Source: Sipunculus nudus
Lineage: Eukaryota > Annelida > Sipuncula > Golfingiida > Sipunculidae
Direction: 5' to 3'
DNA length: 64,000 nucleotides
NCBI GenBank assembly: GCA_026874595.1
Contig: CM049308.1
Span: 38,219,027-38,283,026, forward strand
The notes under the pieces were generated by a model. The model had not been told where the DNA came from, did not search any database, and saw only the letters and a program-made list of their open reading frames with translations. The position numbers were made by a program, and so were the translations under genes. Numbering within the stretch: the stretch's first letter is position 1; every line of letters starts with the position of its first letter. Of this stretch, positions 1 to 12,840 are shown piece after piece.

Positions 1-490
1 AATCAAGGCAAAAGGGCATGTTGGGATTAACAGAACTTCTGATTGTACATACGAACAAACAAATCCTGATCTCCAATTTTGCTGAGGAAGGAAAATGATG
101 GATAAATGTTTGTATTAGATTCTCATGTAATTATTGCATCATTTTGTTTTTATTTTATTATATTACTATACATTACCTATATAATATATGCAACAAACCC
201 ATGGGATATCCGCCTAAATGACATAACATGTGGGGTTTCCCTGTACTGGTATGTTTTAGTCCTTTCATCTGTGTGTGGAAGACAAGAAACAGACATAGGT
301 CAAGGTACAGCTCATTTGGCTTATAGTAGGCTAAACTTACACAGGCTGCACTAGTCTGAGACAGATGAAACACCCCATCCACATAAAAAGCTATATAGCA
401 TATGTAGGTTAACACTGTATTTAAAAGTCCAATATCTATACAAGTATTAACAACTTCCAAGTGAAAGTCCCTCAAATGATGAAAGCTTAC

Positions 491-687
491 CTTCTTGGGT
501 GTCTCCTGCAAGGATCATCAGCACCATGGTGCCACCTTGATTTCTTTAAAGCATACTGAGGATGTATTGGACAATTGGTTGACTTGATAACAGGCTTATA
601 AAACTTCAGTGGATCCCAGAGCATAAATTGTGGCAAGAAGTACTTCTGTAGACATGGTTCCTCATGAAAGCTTGGTGTATTTGGAAT
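491..687 (-). CDS. Internal exon, DUF6729-like domain
   Basis: The minus strand shows a good acceptor (TTGTTTTTACAG) just right of 687 and a consensus donor (AAGAAG|GTAAGC) just left of 491. The 197-nt exon is open in phase 0 and ends with two bases of a split codon. Its product contains YFLPQFMLWDPLKFYKP, then CPIHP and a later RW and PRR. This matches the layout of the DUF6729 family (FLP-x-FVWDP, then CP-x(2)-P..., RW, PR), uncharacterised proteins common in fish and mollusc genomes, some of them linked to transposon-derived genes. The rest of the domain would lie left of the window. The exon boundaries are seen directly; the family call is from memory of the motif. Confidence 0.55.
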
Positions 688-969
688 CTGTAAAAACAAT
701 AAACAAGTTGATACAATGATAATGGGTATGTTAATATATATATCAAATCACTGGCCAGTCAGAAACAAAGTGGTAATTATACAGTCAACGATACAAAACA
801 TGCTAGAACATTAGTAATTTTAGGTTTCAGGGAAACAAAACTTCACAGACTATGATAAATACCTGGCAGTACCCCTAACCCTCCCAAACAGGAAATGTCA
901 CAGATATATATGTGCAAGTTGAGTACAATGTGTTTTAAATGTAGATGTCCATCAAGGTCAAAACTAGAC

Positions 970-1064
970 CTTTCACAGACAGACATAGACATGTAGATAG
1001 TATCAGCTATGTGTGTCAACTTGAGATCCTTCTTTAGTAGGTTCCACATAATATTGAGGTTGGC
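970..1064 (-). CDS. Candidate exon, unknown protein
   Basis: An acceptor (TTGTTTGCAG|GCC) precedes an open stretch reading ANLNIMWNLLKKDLKLTH and onward to SVCER. The donor (GAAAG|GTCTAG) is weak, and the end phase does not join directly to the 491-687 exon, so the 3' boundary may be wrong (another GT lies near 856) or an exon is missing. The hydrophobic/basic helix-like sequence looks protein-like, but I recognise no family. It sits upstream of the DUF6729-like exon on the same strand and may belong to the same gene. Confidence 0.3.
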
Positions 1065-1456
1065 CTGCAAACAACAGGCATCGGTTGTGAAACCCTATCC
1101 TAAATCTATTGAATCATTCATGAGGGCAAACAATCCCAATACATGAACATACATAAAAATAGGGAAACAATGTCGAAACATATGCAAAAAAACACATGGG
1201 CTTACTTACTAAATGACAATAGTTCAACTATTGGGCCTAATTAGGAATAAAGAAGGAGATGGAATTAATGTCAGGCCTATCCAAGGCTTCACCCATGAGT
1301 TAACTGATTTAACCAGAGTTGGCCAAAAGCAAGCTTTTACCAATATTGTCCTGGCCAGTGGCTACAGCCAGCTAAAGTAAGGTAGCACTGGCTGTTACTG
1401 GTCAATACAAATTAATACACTGGTCATCTGACAAATCATTCATACCATATTCTTTA

Positions 1457-1769
1457 TTACTTCAGCTTTAAAATAGTTGCCGTGATATACTGGTCATCCG
1501 ATAAACCATTATAATGTACACTTTTTTCAATGGGCTTAAAGTTGTGGCTGTAATATAAGTTAACTGCCATAAAGCCTAACTCTGGACCAACTAGTGCAGT
1601 GAACCATGTGGTTTCTAGATGGACAGGTAGAGGCGAGACAATTATGTCTTCATAGTCTTCATTATTCTGGAGCACAAGACTGAATCCACTGTAAGGCTCA
1701 TTGATAATCCTTCTTTGTTTTACAATACTGACTTGCGTCATTAGAGATGTTAAATTGTTTACCAAGAGC
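1457..1769 (-). CDS. Candidate exon, unknown protein (~103 residues)
   Basis: A strong acceptor (CATCCCCACAG|GCTC) opens a 103-codon frame that contains QRRIINEPYSGFSLVLQ, SPLPVHLETTWFTALVGPEL and VNLYYSHNFKPIEK. Composition (W, aromatic and mixed charge, a patterned strand/turn character) looks like real protein rather than random AT-rich translation. The frame runs into TAA at 1457-1459, so this is either a last exon or has a donor shortly before that. I do not recognise the family. A 25-bp stretch around 1490-1515 is repeated imperfectly at about 1420-1445. Confidence 0.4.
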
Positions 1770-3214
1770 CTGTGGGGATGGACATAAATTAAGTAAGCAA
1801 ATTCAGAGTCAGTTTTGATTCAATTTAATCTTGCCTTGACTTAATACTGCATCCTAGCTTATCATTGCTGTATGTTTCATCTTAACTTTTTATTTTCAAA
1901 ACTTTCTGGTAAAAAGCTTTGATATTGGCCTTGATGTGGTACAAGACCTGTGACATTTAGCAATGGGCCGCTAAGTTGTTGGCCTACTTTCAGGCACATA
2001 GAGATTCATAGAGACTGACACATTGAAGCACCTTGTTTGTCCCATTTATCATTGAACTTATGTCAAACATTGTACAAACATATGCAAAGCATGCATATTA
2101 CTGTGCTTCACCTTGGTTCCCCCTGCAGTATCATTACTACTTGGCTTAATTGATAAATTTGTCTTATTTGTGTCATATTTCATGGCCTTGTTTTATTTTA
2201 AATCCTTAACTTTAGCATATCCTGGCACAATGAACAAGCTTGTATAACAATAAAAATATTTTATTAAAAATCTGTGTTGTGGTTAATTAGGTTGTTGGCA
2301 TTTTTCATTCAAATGAGGAGTATTAGCCAGTATTAGCCGGTATTAGGACTAAGTAGAGACCAGTCCAGCTAAGCCAGCAGTAGCCAGTGGTTAAAGGCAG
2401 GGATGGCTCTTACATGCCAACCCTGATTTTAACCCGAAAATTGACATATGACAGCTACATATGATTCAGCGACTCTTCTATTGCAAGAAGCAGTATTAAA
2501 TTGATGAGCATGCATAATGTTGGGCCAATAATGGAACCCACTCTTGATGAAAATCAAGGGACCCATGGGTCACGGCGCTCAGCTGATAGTGATTGGACTA
2601 TAAATGTTTCTCCACTGTGATACTATATCGAGTCGATAAAGCTTATGAATATCATGGACATGTTGGCCCATTATAAAGGAATGTAAGGTAATATGTGAGT
2701 AAATGATAAATGAAATTACCTGACTGATGGATTAATAGAGTCAAATATAGTGGTTTATTTTTTATTTATTTAGGAGGGGTTGAAAATTGTGATATATTTA
2801 GAGCAAATATGAATGCAATGACAGCATTAATAAGCAGTAGTAGAATGATGATAAGGCTATTTGTTGAAGATTCTAAAGTGTATGGTAGTCTGCAAGCTTT
2901 CAATTGGACAGATATGATGTTATGATTAACTATGCTGATGAAATGATTTATGAATTTGTGACTGTATGACACAATATCTCTTTAGTCTTGACAAGGTACA
3001 TTATTGTGATCACTATGTCTTACACAATACTGACATCATTTCTAGCATGTATATAAGTACCTATGGACGAATAGTTATACAAAATATTAAAGTATGAATA
3101 TATCTGATTCATCTTGTTCTTGCTTACTGAGGCTGACTTTGGGATGGGATTCAGAGAAGGGAAAAGTAAGGGCAGCACGAAGGTGGATGTAGAAATATTC
3201 TATTGTAATGTTTT
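1770..3214. other. No gene seen; probable intron
   Basis: AT-rich sequence between candidate exon 1457-1769 and the long dispersed repeat. No long ORF or convincing exon. At about 2562-2600 there is a fragment of a dispersed repeat terminus (GGGACCCATGGGTCACGGCG followed by CTCAGCTGA) that recurs at 12805-12840, 38300, 39610 and 39940. Confidence 0.5.
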
Positions 3215-5735
3215 TCATTTATATAAGAATATGAAAAGCTAAGAGGAAAGGGGCCCTCCTACTTGGTTAAAGTAAAGTTCTAAATATATGATTGCAAACC
3301 AATACCCTGACAAGACTGTCATGAAGAAAAACAGTAAAAGTTTAGAGATACTGTGATGCATATGAAAATTTACAGATGGACAGGCAAGTGGACAGAATGG
3401 ACTAATACCTTTATTTCACTTTCAAGGGAATAATGCATTTTAGTTTATATATAATCCTATTTTTTTAAGCATATCCACTTTTCATTAAGAAGTTTTTATC
3501 TGAATCATTTTTTTATTTACAAGTTTTATAAACTTTTAATAAGAAAACCTGAAAATATAAGTTAAAATATTAGAATTAAAGTACAATCATTATACAAACA
3601 GAGTAAAAAACTGAAATTATAAGTTAAAATATTAGAATAATGGCAAAAGTTGCACTCATCATATCTCCAGAGTGTAGCTCATATTGGGTCATATTATGCA
3701 TACACATATATTTTATTATTTTTAAATCATAAATGTTTAAACTAAATTTAAAGAAAATAATGCCACAACATGGCATCTACAAGAATATTCCTTGAATCAC
3801 TATTAAACAGTTTTGCACATTGGAGTTTTTAGTACATGCTTAATTTTATTCACCAAAATAAAATAAAAGATTCAGAAAATTTGATAAAATAAAACATCTT
3901 TTCAAATAAAGTATACACACTGTTGCTTGAATGAGGGACATACAATATCTTTGTGCTAATTACTATCCCAGTTTTAATTTATTACTGGAATTAATAGTCA
4001 ATTTCACACCTGGTGAAATTTTTACTCTTCTAAAGAAAGGAATTACTTTTCTCAAGAACATCCACACTTTCAAAGCAATACACCACTTTGTGGACACAAT
4101 TAAATGTACACTTTAATCATTGTAACCCTGGTGGTACAATACAAAATCTAAAATGTAGCATAGCCTAAAATAAGAAAGAATATATTACAGATAATAATAA
4201 CATTCATCTAGTTTATGCACCATCTGGGGGGGGGGGGGGGGCAGAAGGGAAGCCTGCTGGTAGTGGCCAAGCTGACCCAAGGCAAGCTGCCTGGGGTGGG
4301 TTACATAATGCAAGTGAAGGCTGTACTACTAGGTGGACAGATGTAAACAACACTTGACATGGTGTATGAAAACATGAATAAAAGCTATTCTTTCCAATCA
4401 ATTTCTTTGAAATTTCAGATTTTAAAAGATTAAATCCTTATGTATTTATGCTGTGAAAATTAAATCAACAGTGCCAAAGTTGAAAATTTAAGGTATTGAT
4501 TTTTTATTTATGCTAATAACTTGGAAAATTTGCAAAATTCAGATCTAATTTTGGATAAACAATTGAATCTTGATTAAATAAAGTTATATTCCTGAAAAAA
4601 AGTCTCTAGGTTCATCCATTCTCATGTTAGGTGAGTAAATATATTTCCTGATTTTTTTAAAAATTGCATTATTGCAAATTGCAATACTGACCTAATTTTT
4701 GGTATGTTCATAGAAAATGTATGAAAGAATGTGAATACTAAATACGATCAAAAACATATCAGTGGTTTTGATATCAGTCAGCCTAGAAGTGTATGGCTTT
4801 TTTTATGGAACAGATTTTTTTTTTCCTTAATATCTCAAAGGAACAAGTGCTAATGACCCAATTTTCAGTATGGTAGAGGATTTCATGGACATCTAAAATT
4901 ATACCAACAGCCGAAGGGGTTAGAGATGTGAACTAAATGACCTACAGTCATTAAAGTGGACTGCTTGACAATGTAAGGGAATACAACAAGAGCCTCCCAA
5001 AAAATTAAATAACTTGCATAATTTTGCAGCTTTTATTTTCAAATTTCAGATTTTAACAAGTTAAATCCTTATGTATACATGCTGTGAAAATTAAATCCAC
5101 AGTACTTACAGGAAAAAAACGTGCCGTTGGCCAAAGTTGGGAAAAATTTAAGGTACCAATTTTATATTTAGCCAATATTTAAAATAATTTAACAGATTTT
5201 GATCTAATTTTTGGTATCATTTAAATTTTGATTAATTAAAGTTGTATTACTGGAAAAAAGTCCCTACCTTTAACACTTTTGGTCTTAAGTGACCAAATAT
5301 CTTCCTGATTTTTTTACAAAGTCCATTATGTTTGGGTCCTTAACTTTTTTAAAATTATATAATAATAACTTAATATCTGGCAAGTACATATGAACTATAT
5401 AGAGGAATAGTTATGGTAAATATGAAGAAAACCAGATGAGTGTTTTGATATTAGGCAGTCCTGAAGTGTGAAAATAGATTTCTAATAAAACATTGAGGTT
5501 TTCCCTTAATATCTTAAAGGAACAAAGTCCTAATGACCAAATTTTCGGCATGGTATGAGATTTTGGGGACATCTAACTGTATGCCGAATTTCAAATTCGT
5601 AGGTCCAACGGTGTGGAAATGTGCCAGTCTTAAGGATAGACATCCATACAGACGGACAGACAGACAGATGGACGGACGACGGACTATGGACCACGACTAT
5701 AGCTCAGATGATTTATAGTCAGCTGAGCTAAAAAC
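3215..5735 (+). repeat. Long dispersed repeat, copy A
   Basis: The 5' part (3215-4460) is collinear with 10980-11960, with shared blocks such as GCTAAGAG...GGCCCTCC, CACATTCCAA-type AT-rich text, GTATACACA...TTGAATGAGG and TAGCATAGCCTAAAATAAGAA, and even a poly-G run at the same place (4226-4241 and 11734-11749). The 3' part contains two stacked versions of a module (from about 4405 and from about 5035), each starting near CAGATTTTAA...TTAAATCC and running through AAAATTTAAGGTAC. The second ends in a GACGGACAGACAG array and the palindrome AGCTCAGATGA...TCAGCTGAGCT at 5700-5730. No coding capacity is visible, so it is a non-autonomous element or a decayed one. Confidence 0.75.
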
Positions 5736-5994
5736 AGCATTTACGAAAATGCAGACAGGTAGTGAAATAACACAGCCATCAGTTTTATCTGTGCACTAGA
5801 GTGCAAAAAGCCATGCACAGCAGATTTTAAAATTATCACTATAAGCAGTCCTGCCAACAAAGTAAATTTCAATACAGACAGACTTTATTTCCTGAAAGTA
5901 AAATGCTTCCAGAAAAGATTCCATGGAGTAGTAACACAGAAGATTGGCACACCCTGTCCTATGCTTGTCAATCGTGTTGTTAGGTATAACCTTG

Positions 5995-7403
5995 GATTAC
6001 CGTAAAATCTCCACTTAAAACCGCACTTCCGATTAAAACCGCACCCAGACTTCGCCGAAATTCCAGGCGAGACACCGCGAGGGGCTCAAATACGAAGAAC
6101 CCCCCTTTAAAACCGCACCAACTTTCGCTACGGAATGATTTGACAAAAGACACAATCAAGCAATCATCTAGAAATGAACACGCGTAGGTTGCGACTCGGC
6201 CATTCCTGTCCACTTTAAAAATTCCTTGGGCATTTTATTTAAACACATAACACTTTTTTGCAGGGTCACTCAAGCATGAAGTTTGGGAAGACGTAAGTGC
6301 CGGTGAACCTCTGCCTGTTTATACAGATTTTATATTCCGTGCCGTATTCTTGTTTGCTACTGATTTGTCATTATATTTTGGAAAAAATATTCTGCTGATC
6401 CATTTCAAGTCACTGTATATTTTAATTCTAAAAGTAATATTTTGAAATCTTAATTTTTGATGAAAATTCCATTTTCTGGAATTACTCGGAAGATTCAAAT
6501 CATTTTCATACCGGTTACTTCGGTATTATCTTCGTCACATCGTACGTTGACATCGCTCCATGTCACAATTTGCTGGTGCGTTTGAAAACATCGCTGGTCA
6601 ACTTAATTAAATATCGAAGTAACTGAAGTTACCTTTTAGAGATACGCACGTATAGGAAACATGACGCTTGAAAACGAGTGATTTTAAGGTAAAATTAAAG
6701 TGGCCAGTCCGGGTTAGCAAGTTTTTTTCCTGAAGAAAGTTTCCGTGTGGAGAGCCATTTTGTCAAGGCAGTGTTCGCGCAAGGCACGCTGGGACGAAAT
6801 AGGTGGCTGTTCTATTTACCACCCACCGCTTACAGCCGTTCAAAATATTCTTAGCAGAATACCGGGGTGTTTCAGCACATGGCGGCACTCAAACTTGATT
6901 TTAAAACGATCGTCTGCCATTGTGTGACTCTTTACGATGTCAGCTTTTTATTCATTTTACGTTTTAAACAAATAATCATTGCTAAATAATGCCGCAAATG
7001 GGTTTAAAGTAGGCTTTTATTTCAATTTTGCTTGACCATGCCCAACGAAGTGGACCGCTGTGTGTAACAGCAGGGTTGTTGTAAACGTATTATTTGGTGA
7101 CAATTACCAAGATTTTATAACAAGTTTTATATCACACGAAAACTTATCAGCAATATTTAATTTATAAATAACAAATAATCGTAAATAATACATTTACACA
7201 CGGCTCCCATGCATGCTAAGAACAGCCTTCGAAAGTTGCAATATTATCGCCCACGCGCCGGCCCAAAAACGATGTCTGTCAGGAAGATATTCAGGAAACC
7301 CTTCTAGTATAAACCGCACAGTGCTTTCAGGAAATCAACCTGATTTCAAGATTTTGAATTTCTTGATTAAACCGCGGTTTTAAGTGGAGATTTTACGGTA
7401 ATC
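5995..7403. mobile_element. 1.4-kb non-autonomous DNA transposon with perfect 30-bp TIRs
   Basis: Positions 5995-6024 begin GATTACCGTAAAATCTCC and end in TTAAAACCGC. Positions 7374-7403 are their exact reverse complement over 30 bp. The left subterminal region repeats TTAAAACCGCAC-type motifs at about 6013, 6035 and 6102, which could be transposase-binding repeats. The interior is less AT-rich than the flanks and contains no intact transposase. No clear target-site duplication is visible outside the repeats. The superfamily is not assigned. Confidence 0.8.
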
Positions 7404-9200
7404 AATAAATCCATGGTGTGCTTGGTATACCATATATTCTTTATGATATACCATGATGTGTATTCCAGTAAAGCAGGGACATCAATGCTGTAATCAATTT
7501 GTCCATGGATTCTCAATTGTTCAAAGGCATTTTACATCAATTGTATGCTAAAGCACTGTATATCTTCCAAAAGTTGTAGTGCTATTCCATGAAACTTATT
7601 GAAAAGCATGGAAGAGTGTCATGTTTAGCCTGTGGACTATAATGCATCAAACCCTCAGTTAATCCCAGATTTACCTCATAATTTGCTGGAGGTGTTGATT
7701 TAAATATGAATTCATGCATGTCCTATTGCTTAAACCCAGTAGTCAGTGTAATGAATATACAGAATAATTAAAAAAATATTTAATCTATCCGATTATTAGC
7801 TGTCTCTGGCCAAACCTAACGTACAACTATCAAAATTATGAAATGTATCTAAACAAACAATTTGACTGTCATGTTTGCTTAAATATGAGTGATATTTCTT
7901 GGAATTCTAGACACAATGTGAGTACAGCTTATTTGCCATCCCCCCAAAAAACTTATTTAACAAACTCTATATAATGATTGCATACATATAGCAGAACATT
8001 CCTTCTTGAAAATTGAAGAAATAAAAGCTCCTAACTCAGACAAACTGAAATATTATCTATGTTATCAACCAAGAAATACCATTAAAACAACAATAAACAC
8101 CAATAATTATACATATTTATGCAAAATAGTATTATATTTGCTTATATCATTGGACAGAAATATGGTTATGTATACTTGCATGCCTATGTTAGTATGCAAA
8201 AATCTTTAGGAAATGCTAAATATGGCAAGGTGTTATTTATATATAGATAATAACTAGAATACGGCCAATCAATTAAGAGAATCTCTGGATTGACATGTTG
8301 TGACCCAAAAGATGCAATTGATGTGTTTAATTTGACAAGTCATCCACCCCACCCACTGTTTTTAACACTTGTTTACAGGATGAAGCAAATGGTTGACAAG
8401 AAAAATTTGTGCAGATACATATTTATTGAAAAGGAAAAAAGTTATTTTTGGTGTAATTTCAACAAGTTTATAAATGATTGGGACTCTTAAAGTACTTTTT
8501 CTGGAAATTTGAGAAATGAAGTGTTATATAAATTAGAACAAACTTTTAAGAATAATTTATAAATAATTAAAAATATACTAAAAAAAACTGGCTTGTTTCA
8601 CTGTAATGGTGCCAAATAGTATTATATTTTTGTTTAATACTTTTGACTGCAATCATCATATTAACATTTGCAAAATTTAGTTTAGTCCAAAATTCAAAAT
8701 ATTCATGTAATCCGCTGTGTATGCAGGGCTGGTAGCCACTGAAGTCAGCGCAATTACAAAGCATTCATCCTTGTTGCCATTGTAGCTAGTTACCAGGCTA
8801 ACAAGCTGGTCAACCTCCAGAATCTTAAACTGAAGTTCATTGCAGCATTATATTATCAGCACATGTATACAGGAACCAAAAAAGGATTGATACATGGAGT
8901 TTCCTAAATGGCCCATGTCTGAAGTCATCTAGTATGTGCACTGGACAGGGTTTGGGCCTTTTACTTGTAGCTTTTAGAGTATTGAATCTAGGTCACAAAT
9001 CTTAGTTATGTTAAGGCAAGCCTTATTTCCGGTAACGGCTGGTGCAGTGTATAAGTATTATGGGGGAAAAAAGTCACCAAAACGTTTTTCAGTCTATTTC
9101 ACTTATAAATAAACAAGTCTATATACTACCAGTAATTCTTGTTCAAAGCTATTCAGTGAGTGTGGATTATACTGTATAACACTGAGACATTAGGGGCATG
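7404..9200. other. No gene seen; probable intron
   Basis: AT-rich with short open frames only. About 8765-8850 and 10255-10330 share phrases (TAGC, GAAGTTCATTG, GGCATTAT/AGCATTAT), which suggests another old dispersed repeat. Confidence 0.45.

Positions 9201-9266
<66 letters not shown>
9201..9266. repeat. (AT)n microsatellite
   Basis: About 66 bp of nearly pure alternating AT with a single G interruption. Confidence 0.95.
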
Positions 9267-9601
9267 GTTTTACATGTGTGCACTTTTAAAAGGTTTAAGT
9301 TTTACATTGAAATGCATTTTAAAGTGAAATTGATACTGTATTAAACATAATTTTAAACATATGATTCACTTGAGTAAAACTTGCAGTTTACTTACATTCA
9401 AATTTCAGGCCAGATTTTTAAAGACAAATAAAATGTATTTTTCTCTGCAAATAGTTACATTTGTCAATTAGTTTGTTTCATTATTGTTTAAGTTAAAATA
9501 TTAGGCAAGGTTCAAGCTTTCAGTAGCTCAAATAGGGTGTGAATTGTTTTGACAACACTTATTTCCTGGCGCAATCCTTATCAGTTAATAATGGTTAGCA
9601 C

Positions 9602-9671
9602 CTCATCAGTAGGGCCAGTCACAGCAGAGTCTGTGTCTCCATTTGCCCAGACTAGTGCTGTCAGGTCTTGG
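9602..9671 (-). CDS. Very tentative exon
   Basis: The minus strand is open through SQDLTALVWANGDTDSAV, flanked by a possible acceptor (TACACTTAG) and a possible donor (GATGAG|GTGCTA). It reads like protein and has the same orientation as the other candidate exons, but both splice sites are weak and the stretch is only 70 nt. Kept at low confidence. Confidence 0.2.
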
Positions 9672-10042
9672 CTAAGTGTACAGGTAAAGTCTAGACATTT
9701 GCACAGGACCATACACTGGTTCGCAACTTCATTAATTTATCCCATCACTAGCTGATTTTATCCAAAACAATTTCAATGACACGACTGTGGTGTCAAAATA
9801 AGTGAACTTTGTTTGAAAGAAAAACTAGAACTACACAGAAACATAATATGCATACATGTAAGAGTAATAATAAGACTGTTGTCACCAGTGTTTGACATAA
9901 AAGGTAAGACAAATAACCATCTTCTATTATATTCTATACGGCCTACATGGCTGATGAAAGTGGGTTTCCTAACTTAAAAACATTTAACATTTCTAAAATA
10001 TATACAGGGTGTGGAAATAAGAATTCTTTATTTAAACTTCCA

Positions 10043-10100
10043 GGGAGAGTGGAAATAAGCATCCCTTATTTCCACTCCCTGGGGGAGTGGAAATAAGCAC
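10043..10100. repeat. Small hairpin and repeat of AGTGGAAATAAG
   Basis: AGTGGAAATAAG at 10048-10059 is followed 5 bp later by its reverse complement (10065-10076), and a third direct copy starts at about 10086. A related phrase, CCCAGGAACGTGGAAATAA, occurs near 16900. Probably the remains of a short foldback element. Confidence 0.6.
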
Positions 10101-10828
10101 TTCCTTATGTTAATTACAGGTTTACCAAGATACTGGAAAGGACATCAGGTTTGGTAAGATAAGGTATAGAGCTGTCTTGTCAGGGCTGTAACCTAGACAA
10201 GGCAGGGGTAATTACTATGCTTTCGTCTGTTTGAACTGAGTGTACTTTGGCTGGTAGCATGCTGGGCTAGCTTCATGCAGCCTCTACACAGGAAGTTCAT
10301 TGTGGCATTATAAGACATAAAGGGTACAGTTTAAAGGATAGGCATTGTGTTGATTGCTCCATTATATACCTGTTGGCTAGTATGTATAAAGAACATTGGT
10401 GTAGGAAAAATGTAAAAGTAATATTATTTTAATATGAATAAGGTAAAAAATGTCATATTGTGTAAATCAGATTGTTAATGTGCATGTGTATATTGGGTCA
10501 AAATCAATCCCTAATTAAATAATAGCACATTTTTCCAATGGATAATGGACAAAAGGTAACCCAAATTATGTATACTGCATATATTCATGAAAAACATTTA
10601 TGAATGTAAATACTTCTGCAATGTATTTGAATAAAACTGTTTTCAATAGTATTGAAATATGAATAAATACTGTAATTACTTGTATTCAAATACAATGAAC
10701 AAAAATACTGAAAAGGAGAACCCCATGTGTGCTGGCAAGGGGTTATTTATTTAAAGTTAATCACTTAAATATAATATAGCATGAGAAACTGTTTATAATA
10801 ATAATCAGCCAAAATTTATTTATTTTAA

Positions 10829-10896
<68 letters not shown>
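10829..10896. repeat. (AT)n microsatellite
   Basis: Alternating AT tract of about 68 bp at the edge of dispersed repeat copy B. Confidence 0.95.
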
Positions 10897-10899
<3 letters not shown>

Positions 10900-10979
10900 G
10901 TATACATTTAAGTTCAACTGACAACTGGAATAAACCAATACCCATGCGCCACTTCGCTCAGCAGAAGTAAGAAATTATT

Positions 10980-12840
10980 GCGTATGCAATAGTCAATTGG
11001 ATGTTTTTCATATATATTATCATATGGGAAGCTAAGAGAAAGGAGGCCCTTCTTCTTGGTTATTTTTAAAGTTCTAAATATATGATTCCAAAAATAGTAC
11101 TCTGACAAGACTGTCATGTAGAAATACATAAAAAAATTGAGATAATGTGATGCTTATGAAAAATTTACAGATGGAAAGGAAATTGGACAAAAGGGACCTT
11201 TATTTCACTATCAGAGAATAATGCATTTAAGTTGAAAAAAGCCTGAAATCACAAATGTTTTAACAGAATTTAAAAGAAAATAATACCACAACATTCCTTG
11301 AATCACTATTGAAACGTTTTGCACACTCCTGTTTTCAGTTCATGCTTTATTTTATTCACTGAAATAAAGATTCAGTAAATCTAATAAATTAAAAACATCT
11401 TTAATGACCTTTTCAAATAAAGTATACACAATGTTGATTGAATGAGGGGAGAACAACATCATTGTGCTTATTACTATCTCAGCTATAGTTTATAACTGGA
11501 TTAAATAGTCAATTGCCAACTGGTGAAGTTTTACTCATCTTAAGTAAAGAATTACTTTCCTGATGAACATCCACACTGTCATAGCAATACACCACTTGGT
11601 GGACACAATTAAAGGTACACATTAATCACTGACACAGTGGTGGTACATAAAAAACTAAAATGTAGCATAGCCTAAAATAAGAATCAATCTAATACAGAAA
11701 GTTGTATCATTCATCTAGTTTATGCACCATCTTGGGGGGGGGGGGGGGGAGGGGGAGTGCAGGGCAGAGGAAGGCCTGCTAAAACTGGCCAAGGTGTTCA
11801 TACCAAGGCAAACTGCCTTAAGGGGTTTACATAACACAAGTGAAGACTATACTACTAGGTTGGCTAGATGTTAACAACACTTGCCATGGTGTAAGAAAAA
11901 TGGAATTAAATCAACTCTATTCAGTCAATTCCTTTGAAATGTCAGATTTGAAAAGATAAAATCCTTTTTATATATGCTGAGAATATAAAATCAACCGTGC
12001 TTACAGGGGAACGTGCCATTGCTAAAGTTGGACATATTCAAGGTCTTGATTTGTTATTTATGCTAATAACTGTATGCAAAATTGTGGATTTTAAGGTCTA
12101 ACAATTTCAAATGTGTCCTGTGAACAGCAGGGCAAACAAACGATGGACAAAAGACCACAACGAAAGCACAGATGACTTATTGTCAGCTGAGCTAAAAAGG
12201 TCACAGGGACTTAGTTTCTGGCTTGATTGGAGAACTTAGGAACATCTAACAATTACCAAATTTTGGATTATCAGGCAAAGTTGTAGTAAACAAAAGTGGG
12301 GTCATGATCCTAGAGAATACAAAAACATTAAGGCCTCTAAAAAACCTCAATAGCAATACTATTTGTTAAGTTGATACTTTCAAATTTCAACAGATTAAAT
12401 CCAAATGTAAACTGGCTGTGAAAATTAAATCATTGTACTTACCAAAAATTAAGCCATGGTCAAAGTTGAGCAAAATTTAAGGTACCATTTTTTTTTATTT
12501 TTGATAATATTTGAAAAATTTTAATAGAATTTGATTTAATTTTGGGTAAACATTTTAATTGTGATTAATTAAAGTTATATTACTGGATAAAAGTCCTTAG
12601 CTTTTCATGTTTTGTGTTAATTGATCAAATTTCTTTCCTGAATTTTTACAAATTGCTTAAAGTTTGAGCCCATAACTTTTTTAAATTGTATAATATAGAC
12701 CTAATTATAGGGGAACTATATAGAGGAATATTATGGTAAATTTGAGGAAAACAGATGAGTGGTTTAGAAGTGAGGCAGTCCTGCAGTGTAAATTGGTTTT
12801 TAATAACAAGGGACCTATGGGTCACGACGCTCAGCTGTTA
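10980..12840 (+). repeat. Long dispersed repeat, copy B
   Basis: Collinear with 3215-5735 but more diverged and rearranged. The 5' block (11020-11960), including the internal poly-G at 11734-11749, aligns with 3225-4440. A terminal block (12120-12200) carries the CAGATGACTTATTGTCAGCTGAGCTAAAA ending. The second AT-rich module restarts at about 12380 and finishes at 12805-12840 with the GGGACCTATGGGTCACGACG end sequence. No coding capacity. Confidence 0.7.
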
